Part shown: one piece after another, positions 32,910 through 40,916 of the stretch
Position numbering within the stretch: position 1 is the stretch's first letter
Layout of the letters: each line of letters opens with the position of its first letter
DNA from: Candidatus Uabimicrobium amorphum
GTDB lineage: Bacteria > Planctomycetota > Uabimicrobiia > Uabimicrobiales > Uabimicrobiaceae
Direction: 5' to 3'
Length of the DNA stretch: 64,000 bases
Assembly (NCBI RefSeq): GCF_009002475.1
Contig: NZ_AP019860.1
Coordinates: 1,922,001-1,986,000 of the forward strand
Translations under genes and position numbers: made by a program
Notes under the pieces: model-generated
What the model was told of the DNA's origin: nothing
The model's input: the letters and a program-made list of their open reading frames with translations, nothing else
Databases searched by the model: none

Positions 32910-34673
32910 TTATCCTTGTCTACGATCAAATTTTTTGAGAAATTTTAAAAATGCAATCTTACCTTCGATTTTTAACTTTCCCTCACGGATCGCGGTTGCT
33001 GCTTGCTGTTTATTCAATGCCAGCTTTTTCCATGTCATCGAGTCGGTGTAAACTGTTGCTACTGGAGAAGGCGTATTAGGAAGCGCATGGTTCATTACCA
33101 GCTCCGCAATACCACGGCGGATAGTGATAAAAAATTTCTCTTGCGTGTCACTCATATGAAACAAGACCGTTTCATGAGTATTTATGGATTTTTCCGGTAT
33201 TATTCGCGAGCACATAATGCGAAAAATTACCGTTAAGGGTACCTGGGCAATGAGTGTATCGTCCAGCTGTGACAAAGGCGGAGCTACCTCACCATTATGA
33301 AGCTCATAGGCTCTCTCTAGTAGATAAGCGCGCCCATTGGTGTTGAATATTTGCCGTCCTAGTTTTGCATAACATGCCGCCAGTTCTTTTTTTACTTTTG
33401 GTAACTGCCACCCGTAGTCTCGTAGCTTTGCTAACAAATGAATTGCCCACTTTATTTCACCTGAAGTATACGCTTTTTTAGCTTCCGAGAGAACCTTTTC
33501 TTCACCTCCCATTAATTTGATTTCGCGTCGCACAAGCTCTTTTTGCGGCAACGGATACAGAGCATCACTATTGCCATCGAACCAGCCAAGTTCATTTGTA
33601 TAAATTGCACGAACCGACCAGTCAATTTGTCCATACAATTCACGTAAATTTTCTGCTTGTGCTAAATGTCCTGGCAAGGCAATTTCATCTGTCATTTTTG
33701 CCAAGCTCTCTCCGCGATTGGCACGACGCACCACTTCGTCGCGAATCCACTGAATGGCATCGCGATAATCACGCAAACACTTACGTATTTTATCTTTACC
33801 AATAACCGGCTGTGTATGAGAAGGGATGAGATAATCAGGATCATAACTTCGCATCTTATCTAAGCTTTTAATCCATTCAGCGATGGGGCGTGGGTTTGTA
33901 CCGCGAATGGTATACAAATTGGGAAAAGCGTGATAATAGTTGTCCCCCGCCATCAGTACTTTTTGCCGTGGTAACCATACAAACAACTGATCATGCGTTT
34001 CCCCATGCGCTTCGACAAGATGAATTTCTTCTGAGCCAATGTGCAAAATATGCTTGTCGCTAAACGTATGCGAAGGAATACGCGTTCCATTTTGTAATAC
34101 CGCCTCCAGGTCAAGGCGTTTACCAATAGACGATGTCGGCAAATCTTTTTTTGTTACGTGACGGCCAAACTGCCGCCATCCACGCTGCCTTTCTGTAGGA
34201 GTAAATAAACCATACTGCTTAAATACATGTTCAGCGAATGCTTCCGTTGCCCAAACTTGTGTGTCTTTTTGTACCCAGGCGCTAGCTCCCCCCATGTGGT
34301 CGACATGGCTATGGGTGTAAATCACCGCCGCTGTTTTTTCGTGCATATGTGATTGCAAAGCTTTTTTAATTTCATGCGCACGTTTGGGACATGATGCCGT
34401 GTCGACAATTACATTGCCTGCATCTGTGCGAATCAAGATCACATTCGCCAAATCATAACTCAGCGCCACAAAAACATTCTCGGTTATTTTTTCCACACGT
34501 GGTTGTGCAATAATTTTATTGGTTTGATGCTCCAATTGCTTCGGCAAAACAATAACGCGTTCGCTATCCAACTTTGTAGAGGGAACATACGTAATATACT
34601 TGAAAATTCCCCAACAAATTACTAGCACAGTGAAAATAGTTATCAATACATAGTAGATTTTTTTTGGTTTCAT
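32910..34673 (-). CDS. Membrane-anchored metallo-beta-lactamase-fold hydrolase, alkylsulfatase (SdsA1) type
   Basis: 587 residues from the ATG at 34673; in-frame ATGs at 34685 and 34712 have poorer ribosome sites. A hydrophobic helix (about 6-27) acts as an anchor or uncleaved signal. The catalytic domain has THSHVDHMGGA (metal-binding HxHxDH), HGETHDQLFVWLP and GDNYYHAFPNLYTIRG, a block typical of SdsA1-like alkyl and aryl sulfatases. A dimerisation region and a C-terminal SCP2-like domain (FFITIRRGIAELVMN) follow. Expected to cleave alkyl sulfates such as detergents in the periplasm; substrate not proven. Confidence 0.82.
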   Translation of the reverse strand: MKPKKIYYVLITIFTVLVICWGIFKYITYVPSTKLDSERVIVLPKQLEHQTNKIIAQPRVEKITENVFVALSYDLANVILIRTDAGNVIVDTASCPKRAHEIKKALQSHMHEKTAAVIYTHSHVDHMGGASAWVQKDTQVWATEAFAEHVFKQYGLFTPTERQRGWRQFGRHVTKKDLPTSSIGKRLDLEAVLQNGTRIPSHTFSDKHILHIGSEEIHLVEAHGETHDQLFVWLPRQKVLMAGDNYYHAFPNLYTIRGTNPRPIAEWIKSLDKMRSYDPDYLIPSHTQPVIGKDKIRKCLRDYRDAIQWIRDEVVRRANRGESLAKMTDEIALPGHLAQAENLRELYGQIDWSVRAIYTNELGWFDGNSDALYPLPQKELVRREIKLMGGEEKVLSEAKKAYTSGEIKWAIHLLAKLRDYGWQLPKVKKELAACYAKLGRQIFNTNGRAYLLERAYELHNGEVAPPLSQLDDTLIAQVPLTVIFRIMCSRIIPEKSINTHETVLFHMSDTQEKFFITIRRGIAELVMNHALPNTPSPVATVYTDSMTWKKLALNKQQAATAIREGKLKIEGKIAFLKFLKKFDRRQG

Positions 34674-34862
34674 ACTTGATCCCATCAACAACAAAATATC
34701 ACAACCCGTCAATACAAATGTAACGCTTCATAAATTTTAATGGATGATACGCCCGACACAAAATAAATTTGCAATTTTCCCAATCGCATATTACACTTAA
34801 ACCGAGAATACATAAAACAACATATTTACACTACAAGATCTTTTTGATTTATGGAGAAAAAA

Positions 34863-34946
34863 ATGAGACTTTCTAACCTTCGCGTAGACATAATTATTAC
34901 CATTATTGGTATCGTTATGCCTATTCGATGGTCAAATTCTATTTAA
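34863..34946 (+). CDS. Ile-rich leader peptide of ileS
   Basis: 27 codons, ATG at 34863 with GGAG at 34853-34856; an in-frame ATG at 34851 would include that site. Eight residues are Ile; residues 9-18 read DIIITIIGIV. Isoleucine codons are ATA, ATT and ATC. It is followed by two tandem terminators and then the isoleucyl-tRNA synthetase gene on the same strand, so isoleucine or charged tRNA-Ile shortage would stall ribosomes in the leader. This is a typical attenuation leader, in front of an aminoacyl-tRNA synthetase. Confidence 0.85.
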   Translation: MRLSNLRVDIIITIIGIVMPIRWSNSI

Positions 34947-35041
34947 CTCCATAAACTATTTCCAAATGGCCCATCGATAGCGATGGGCTTTTTTTATCTA
35001 CATTTACAAAATAAGCCCTCGAAAATTCGAGGGCTTTTTTT
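34925..35041 (+). promoter_or_regulatory. Two-terminator transcription attenuator of ileS
   Basis: Terminator 1: GCCCATCG (34969-34976) with CGATGGGC (34981-34988), then seven T. Terminator 2: AGCCCTCG (35014-35021) with CGAGGGCT (35028-35035), then T run. Antiterminator: TCGATGG in the end of the leader ORF (34925-34931) is a perfect 7-bp complement of CCATCGA (34971-34977), the 5' arm of terminator 1. If that pairs, the freed GGGCTT (34985-34990) can pair with AAGCCC (35013-35018), the 5' arm of terminator 2. A ribosome stalled at the Ile codons (34890-34913) leaves the first segment free; one at the stop codon covers it. Confidence 0.85.
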
Positions 35042-35086
35042 ATTTATTCAAAAAAACCACTGCAATGGTTTTGTTCGGAGATAATT

Positions 35087-37795
35087 ATGACTAACTACTC
35101 TCACACTCTTAATTTACCAAAAACAAGCTTTCCAATGAAGGCAAATTTGGCAAAACGTGAGTTGGAAATATTACAACTGTGGAAACAGTTGTATCCATCC
35201 TTACGCGCCAAACGTGCAGGGCAGCCTAAATTTGTTCTGCATGATGGACCACCATATGCCAACGGTCATGTACACATAGGAACAACTCTCAACAAGGTGC
35301 TAAAAGATATCACGGTAAAAGCAAAAAACATGGAAGGCTACGACGCGCCTTTCGTACCCGGATGGGATTGCCATGGTCTTCCCATCGAATTGCAAGTGCT
35401 CAAAAAAGTCAAGGGAAACACTGCACAACTGCGCAAAGCTTGTCGTGAACACGCCCAACAGTACGTCAACTTGCAAATGCAAGAATTCAAAAGATTGGGC
35501 GTCGTTGCCGATTGGGACGCACCGTACCTAACGATGAATCCTGATTTCGAAGCACTGACCGCACAAAAAATGTTTTCCTTGGTAAAAAGTGGCGCACTCA
35601 CCAAAGGGAAAAAGCCTGTTCATTGGTGTGTGGAATGTCACACTGCTCTTGCGCAAGCAGAACTAGAGTACAAAAACCACACCTCACGCGCGGTGTATGT
35701 GCGTTTTTCGCTAGTCGATAGTGAAGTTTTTTGTACCAAACACAATGTGCCGATAAAAGAAGTATCGCTTGTAGTGTGGACAACAACTCCATGGACTCTT
35801 CCGGCAAATACTGCCGTATGTCTACATGCAGATTATCAATATTGTGTATTGGCACAACACGACGAGTACCTTGTCACCGCAAGTGATTTGCGCAATGATT
35901 TTTGCGATAAAAGTAACATCGAAAACGCAGAGGTAGTTGCCACATTCTCGGGAAAGGATTTGCAAAACGCTCTGTGCCAACATCCTTTTTTATCGCGAAA
36001 TGTTCCGGTAGTTTTAGGCGAGCATGTGAACCTTTCGCAAGGAACAGGTTGCATACACACCGCTCCGGGGCATGGAGAAGAAGACTTTGCCGTAGGCAAG
36101 GAATACCAACTTCCGGTACTATGCCCCGTAGACGACTATGGATACTTTACGGACGAAGTGCCACAATTTCACGGGAAAAAAGTATGGGAGGTAAACGATT
36201 TAGTTGTAGAAACCTTGCAACAAAGCAACACATTGGTACAACAACATGACCAACAACACGAATATCCATATTGCTGGCGGTGCCATTCCCCGGTAATCGT
36301 ACGTGCCACCCCACAATGGTTTGTGTCTATGGACTACGACAAACTTCGCGAACGTTGCATAGAAGAAGCCACGAAAACACAATGGATACCGCAGTGGGGG
36401 AAGAAGCGTATCGTCAACATGTTGCAAAAAAGACCGGATTGGTGTGTATCGCGTCAGAGAGCGTGGGGAGTACCGATCGCCGTATTTTATTGCAATGAAT
36501 GCGACACCCAGGTACGAGATGATGTGGTGATGCAACATGTGGTCAAACTTTTTTCCCAGGAAACGTGCGATGTGTGGTTTACAAAACCGGTAGAAGACCT
36601 AATGCCCAAAGATTACCGTTGCTGTGGCGCACAAAATTTTACCAAAGAGAACGATGTACTAGATGTGTGGTTTGATGCGGGAACGACGCAAGATATCGTC
36701 CTTAAACGCCAAGATTTAAAATATCCAGCAGATTTATACTTGGAAGGAAGCGACCAATTCCGCGGTTGGTTCCAAAGCTCTTTGGTATTGGCCGTAGCCG
36801 GAAATAAATCTGCACCATACAAAGCCGTAGCAACACATGGGTATGTCGTTGAACCGCGCACAAAAAATCGCGAAAAGCAAAAGGTATCAAAGTCGCGTGG
36901 AGCACTTTTTCCCAAAGACTTAATAGAAAAGTATGGTGCTGATTTACTGCGCTTATGGGTAGCCTCGGAAAACTTTCGCGACGATGTAGAATTTTCACCA
37001 GACAAGTTGCAACAAGTGCAGACATATTATAGAAAAATACGTAATACGTATCGTTACTTGCTGGGAAACTTGTATGATGACGACCAACAAATACACAAAT
37101 TTTGCGACCTTCCGCAGTTGGAAAAATATATACTCACGCGCCTTCACACCCTGAATGGTGAAGTGCGCGAAGCGTATGCACGATACGAATACCACACGGT
37201 ATTTCAACTAGTACAAAATTTTTTCAGTAACGAATTGAGTTCTTTGTATTTCGATGTGCGCAAAGATACCTTATACAGTGAATCTGCCAACTCATCACAA
37301 CGAAGACAAGCACAGTTTGTACTGCGTGAACTTTTACGAACTACACTACCGTGGATCGCACCGGTGTTGAGTTTTACCGCAGAAGAAATATGGCAACATG
37401 TGCGCAAAGATTGCGATGAACACAGCATACACCTGAGTAAGTTTTGCAATGTCAACGCAGATTATTGTGATGCCGCTTTGCAACAACAGTGGAAAAATCT
37501 TCTACAACTGCGAACAGATATACTAAAGAAACTAGAAGATAGTAAAAATAGAGGTCTTATAAAGACTTTCGCAGAAGCTCATGTGAATGCCGGAGGCCAA
37601 GTGTCTACAGAGTATTGCAAAATACTTACACAGCTGCTTCCGGTAGCTCGCGTCAGCTGTAGTGACGGAGATATGAGTGTCATGGTGTTTGCAGGAAAAA
37701 AATGTCAACGTTGTTGGCAATACTTTTCTATAGAAAAAGACAGCGGTGATTTATGTCAACGTTGCATTGATGTACTCCATTTACATACCGAATAA
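35087..37795 (+). CDS. ileS: Isoleucyl-tRNA synthetase
   Basis: 902 residues, class Ia bacterial-type IleRS. HIGH motif in PPYANGHVHIGT near residue 50, the editing (CP1) domain from about 180 (TTPWTLPANTAVCLHADY), KMSKS motif as KVSKSRG near 605, anticodon-binding domain (KIRNTYRYLLGNL) and a C-terminal zinc site CQRCWQYF ... CQRC. Ribosome site CGGAG. It is a single gene controlled by the leader/attenuator upstream. Confidence 0.97.
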   Translation: MTNYSHTLNLPKTSFPMKANLAKRELEILQLWKQLYPSLRAKRAGQPKFVLHDGPPYANGHVHIGTTLNKVLKDITVKAKNMEGYDAPFVPGWDCHGLPIELQVLKKVKGNTAQLRKACREHAQQYVNLQMQEFKRLGVVADWDAPYLTMNPDFEALTAQKMFSLVKSGALTKGKKPVHWCVECHTALAQAELEYKNHTSRAVYVRFSLVDSEVFCTKHNVPIKEVSLVVWTTTPWTLPANTAVCLHADYQYCVLAQHDEYLVTASDLRNDFCDKSNIENAEVVATFSGKDLQNALCQHPFLSRNVPVVLGEHVNLSQGTGCIHTAPGHGEEDFAVGKEYQLPVLCPVDDYGYFTDEVPQFHGKKVWEVNDLVVETLQQSNTLVQQHDQQHEYPYCWRCHSPVIVRATPQWFVSMDYDKLRERCIEEATKTQWIPQWGKKRIVNMLQKRPDWCVSRQRAWGVPIAVFYCNECDTQVRDDVVMQHVVKLFSQETCDVWFTKPVEDLMPKDYRCCGAQNFTKENDVLDVWFDAGTTQDIVLKRQDLKYPADLYLEGSDQFRGWFQSSLVLAVAGNKSAPYKAVATHGYVVEPRTKNREKQKVSKSRGALFPKDLIEKYGADLLRLWVASENFRDDVEFSPDKLQQVQTYYRKIRNTYRYLLGNLYDDDQQIHKFCDLPQLEKYILTRLHTLNGEVREAYARYEYHTVFQLVQNFFSNELSSLYFDVRKDTLYSESANSSQRRQAQFVLRELLRTTLPWIAPVLSFTAEEIWQHVRKDCDEHSIHLSKFCNVNADYCDAALQQQWKNLLQLRTDILKKLEDSKNRGLIKTFAEAHVNAGGQVSTEYCKILTQLLPVARVSCSDGDMSVMVFAGKKCQRCWQYFSIEKDSGDLCQRCIDVLHLHTE

Positions 37796-37803
37796 ATTTA
37801 CAG

Positions 37804-37837
37804 CACAATACTTATCGAAATCAACATAAGTATTGTG
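37804..37837 (+). terminator. Inverted repeat after ileS, probable terminator
   Basis: CACAATACTTA (37804-37814) pairs with TAAGTATTGTG (37827-37837) across 12 bases. No clear T run follows, so the terminator call rests on position just after the ileS stop. Confidence 0.5.
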
Positions 37838-37958
37838 TTGATAAAAACTACTATTTACTGCTATAATTCAGTCGTATTGCTAGGTCCTGTCACCAATGAA
37901 TTTTCATTGAGGACATGCCCTAATCAAAATTAATAGAAATATTGCGAAGGTAAATGAA

Positions 37959-38339
37959 ATGCAAAACACAATTACACAAGTTAGAGAAGGAGATGATACT
38001 TCTCTTGTTTTAGAAGCTCCTAGTGCTACTCCAGGGGGAACGTTGGTTTTTTCTGACAGAGAAGAAATTTCAGTTTCTCTATACGAGCAAGAACTCATAC
38101 GACGCATTGATGAAGGTACACGAGAAATCATATTCAATTTTCGCGATTTAGCATTTATGAATAGTTCTTATATGGCAATGTTGACAACCCTTGGCAGCTA
38201 TTTACAAAAAAAAGGAGGTCGCGTAAAATTTGTCAACTTGGATGAAAGACGCGTAAAATTGATTGAAATGGTTGGTGTTTTAGACCTTTTTAAACTGTAC
38301 AAAACTGTAGATGAAGCTATTAGTGATACCGCGGGGTAG
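37959..38339 (+). CDS. STAS-domain anti-sigma factor antagonist
   Basis: 126 residues with a single STAS domain of SpoIIAA/RsbV type. The block FNFRDLAFMNSSYMAMLTTL around residues 60-80 contains the serine pair at the usual phosphorylation position. Such proteins bind anti-sigma kinases in partner-switching cascades or gate other complexes. The upstream region holds a small palindrome (CAATGAATTTTCATTG) within 80 bp of the start. The Ser/Thr kinase gene follows 428 bp later, but no RsbW-like kinase is present in the window. Confidence 0.85.
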   Translation: MQNTITQVREGDDTSLVLEAPSATPGGTLVFSDREEISVSLYEQELIRRIDEGTREIIFNFRDLAFMNSSYMAMLTTLGSYLQKKGGRVKFVNLDERRVKLIEMVGVLDLFKLYKTVDEAISDTAG

Positions 38340-38767
38340 TCAGAAGTCATCGATATCATCCCAATTAAGTTTTGTCACAATTGAGGGCAGACCCGCGTCT
38401 GTCCTTAACAACGCAAAGCCCTTATATTCCGCATAGATTCTTACTCCTATATTCACATAAATATGATATTTGTTTTCTATCCTTCTCCCGCTCAAGAACA
38501 TATGATAACTTATCCTCCATATTTGTCTTCACATGATTTATGTCATAATGTTTATTTATAAAAGCGACAAGAGCTTTTATATTCTCTCAACAAACAATCC
38601 TGGTAAACTGAAAGAACTAAGGTATACCACACGCCGCTTCGCAGTATCTCTACTGTACAAACAACGTTTTTCCATATTCTCCTCAAATAAATTTGTAAAA
38701 ATAAGGAACTTTTTCTTATCATATAACACTAACTACTCAGTAGCCAAAATGTCAAAAGGAGATTGCG
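38340..38767. other. 428-bp intergenic region without a credible gene
   Basis: Contains an 8-bp hairpin GGGCAGAC-CCGC-GTCTGTCC near 38383-38402 and pyrimidine-rich AT sequence. An open frame from 38533 overlaps the kinase start, has no ribosome site and is not supported. AAGGAG at 38756-38761 belongs to the kinase gene. Confidence 0.5.
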
Positions 38768-40537
38768 ATGTCAGATAACGACCAAACACAAATAGATATG
38801 AACAACACCGAAGTTGTGTCCTCGGCGGATACCCAAGTTTGTAGTATAGCGAAAACACTAAACCTTGACACAAAAATTACCTTGCCAATGGACGATAGTA
38901 CCATAGGACCACCCGGGAAAGAGCCACGGCCTGTCATGGGTGGAAAATACGATGTCATTCACGAGATCAACCGCGGAGGAATGGGACGAATTTTATTGTG
39001 GAAAGACCGTGATATCCAACGAGTAGTTGCGAGTAAGATGTTACTTAGCGAAAACCAAAAATCACCAGAAACCCTACAGCGATTTTTTGAAGAAGGTCAA
39101 ATTACCGGACAACTTGAACATCCAAACATTGTTCCTATTCACGAAATGGGTTTAGATGGCAACAATTTGTATTTCACCATGAAATACGTCAAAGGTAAAT
39201 CCCTCCATCAACTTATACAACACATCACAAAAAATTCGGACCATGAGTGGACACAAGGCAAAATGTTTCGCATTTTCCAAGGAATATGTGATGCGATTGA
39301 CTATGCACATTCGAAAAGTGTGATACATCGCGACTTAAAACCGGCGAACATTATGATCGGTAATTTTGGTGAAGTAATGGTAATGGACTGGGGATTGGCC
39401 AAAGTTGTTGGCCAGGGAACAGAAGTCTTTAGCGACGATCCGGTTACGACTCTACGCCGCGAAGGTGGATTTCAAACAATTACTGGGCAAATTGCCGGAA
39501 CTCCTCTTTATATGTCCCCTGAACAAGCGCGTGGTGAAATAGACAACATTGACCATCGTTCCGATATTTACGCTTTGGGAACCATACTATACGAAATGCT
39601 CACTGGTGAAAGATGTGTTAAAGGAAACAGCCCAGCGCAAATTTTAGCTACGGTTTCGCAGGGAAAACAAAGTGAAATTCCCAAAAAAGGTCTCTTTGGA
39701 ACTATTCCACGCGAGTTACGCGCCATACTAAAAAAAACGATGGCGTTTGCCGCGGAAAATCGCTATCAAAACGTTAAAGAATTGTCACAAGACATTCAAC
39801 GTTTCTTAGACCACCGCCAAGTCAGTGCCTGCAAATATACACTGTGGGATAAAGCAAAAAATACTGCTTTGCGCTACCGAAAAGAAATTTCCCTTGTCGT
39901 CTTTACCAGTATACTGTTTATTGCTTTTTTCGCTTTTTGGAGCCACTATCAGCACAAAAAACGCAGCGAAAATAGTGCTTCCATGGCCTTGGAGCAGTTG
40001 GCCGCGTTAGAGCAACAATATTCCTTTTTGCAGTCGAAAGACCTGAAGCGTAAACTGAACAAGAAGATCATCAAAGAAACGTCGGCCAAAAAGATCGAAT
40101 CTTCCTCTGGTAAAAACGTCGCGTCTGATTTACCACAAGAAAAGCAAGATAATTTTATCGAGAGTGATGCAAGCGCAGGTGCCTATATAGAAAGTAACGA
40201 AGACAAAGCAAATGATGATGAAGAGCAACCTACACCAGCCGCGAAGCCACAAAAAAGTCAAATGCCGCAAAAAAACAAAGAACAAAATGTGTTAGACAAC
40301 AAGCAAAAATTTTTACGTGTTAAAGAGGTTGTTCTCGACTGCACACACAAATATCGTACGGCATATGAAAATACGCCCTTATATCGCTATAAACAACTCG
40401 AAGCACAAGCCTGGGCTAAACTTTATACCGCTGCCAAATTAGCCAATGAAAGCAGTTGGCAAGAAATGGCCAAACTACAGGTCAGTCAGTTATTATCAAA
40501 AGAAGACTATGACCAAATCAAAAAGACATTAAAATAA
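38768..40537 (+). CDS. Hanks-type serine/threonine protein kinase, membrane-anchored
   Basis: 589 residues. The kinase domain spans about 57-350: glycine loop region EINRGGMGRILLW, VVASKMLL (ATP-binding Lys), catalytic HRDLKPANIMIG near 186, MDWGLAKV (the DFG position reads DWG, as is common in planctomycete kinases), GTPLYMSPEQARGE and YALGTILYEMLTGE. A membrane helix follows at about 373-391. The remaining 200 residues are charged, partly repetitive and low-complexity with no sensor domain seen. AAGGAG ribosome site. Confidence 0.93.
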   Translation: MSDNDQTQIDMNNTEVVSSADTQVCSIAKTLNLDTKITLPMDDSTIGPPGKEPRPVMGGKYDVIHEINRGGMGRILLWKDRDIQRVVASKMLLSENQKSPETLQRFFEEGQITGQLEHPNIVPIHEMGLDGNNLYFTMKYVKGKSLHQLIQHITKNSDHEWTQGKMFRIFQGICDAIDYAHSKSVIHRDLKPANIMIGNFGEVMVMDWGLAKVVGQGTEVFSDDPVTTLRREGGFQTITGQIAGTPLYMSPEQARGEIDNIDHRSDIYALGTILYEMLTGERCVKGNSPAQILATVSQGKQSEIPKKGLFGTIPRELRAILKKTMAFAAENRYQNVKELSQDIQRFLDHRQVSACKYTLWDKAKNTALRYRKEISLVVFTSILFIAFFAFWSHYQHKKRSENSASMALEQLAALEQQYSFLQSKDLKRKLNKKIIKETSAKKIESSSGKNVASDLPQEKQDNFIESDASAGAYIESNEDKANDDEEQPTPAAKPQKSQMPQKNKEQNVLDNKQKFLRVKEVVLDCTHKYRTAYENTPLYRYKQLEAQAWAKLYTAAKLANESSWQEMAKLQVSQLLSKEDYDQIKKTLK

Positions 40538-40540
40538 AAA

Positions 40541-40565
40541 GGTAGCGCCGCGGCGCTACTTTTTA
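40541..40565. terminator. Bidirectional intrinsic terminator
   Basis: GTAGCGCCG/CGGCGCTAC (40542-40559) with T run on the plus side (40560-40564) and A run on the left (T on minus strand). It ends the kinase gene and the convergent small gene. Confidence 0.9.
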
Positions 40566-40828
40566 TAACATTGAACAACACAATGCCGATCAATGATCAT
40601 ATCCTCTGTCACTTGCTCCTGCGATACACTATCCCCATTTATCCCGCTAAACTTTTCCACGATTTCGCACACAAAAGTCCATGCATCCTCTTCAGATAGA
40701 GCCGTGCATGTTTTAATTTGCTGGCAAAGTTCCCTCACGGACACCTCGTCATCAACATACTCAATCAAAGAAATACCTAGTTCATCTTCCATTTCCATAA
40801 TCATCATTTCCAAAAGCAACATTCCCAT
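40556..40828 (-). CDS. Small acidic hypothetical protein
   Basis: 90 residues, acidic, with a GGAGAG site seven bases before the ATG. The stretch MEMEDELGISLIEYVDDEVSVRE resembles the helix and loop pattern of acyl-carrier-like proteins, but the Asp-Ser-Leu attachment motif for phosphopantetheine is missing, so that link is weak. Contains four Cys. It is convergent with the kinase gene and shares its terminator. Function unknown. Confidence 0.55.
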   Translation of the reverse strand: MGMLLLEMMIMEMEDELGISLIEYVDDEVSVRELCQQIKTCTALSEEDAWTFVCEIVEKFSGINGDSVSQEQVTEDMIIDRHCVVQCYKK

Positions 40829-40897
40829 CGCTAGCTCTCCGCTGAAAAACCGCTAAAACAAAATAAAGACCTTCACATACTACCACGAAAATTTTTT

Positions 40898-40916
40898 TTC
40901 TCAACTCAGTTGAGAA
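40898..40916. promoter_or_regulatory. 19-bp palindromic operator, copy 1
   Basis: TTCTCAACT-C-AGTTGAGAA, perfect 9-bp arms with one central base, 28 bp before the propeller gene start. The one-base centre is too tight for an RNA hairpin, so a protein-binding site is likely. The same arms occur at 50859-50877 before an unrelated operon. Confidence 0.7.

Noticed and set aside
38533..38778. 81-codon plus-strand open frame before the kinase gene
   Set aside because: No ribosome site and it overlaps the well-supported kinase start in another frame.
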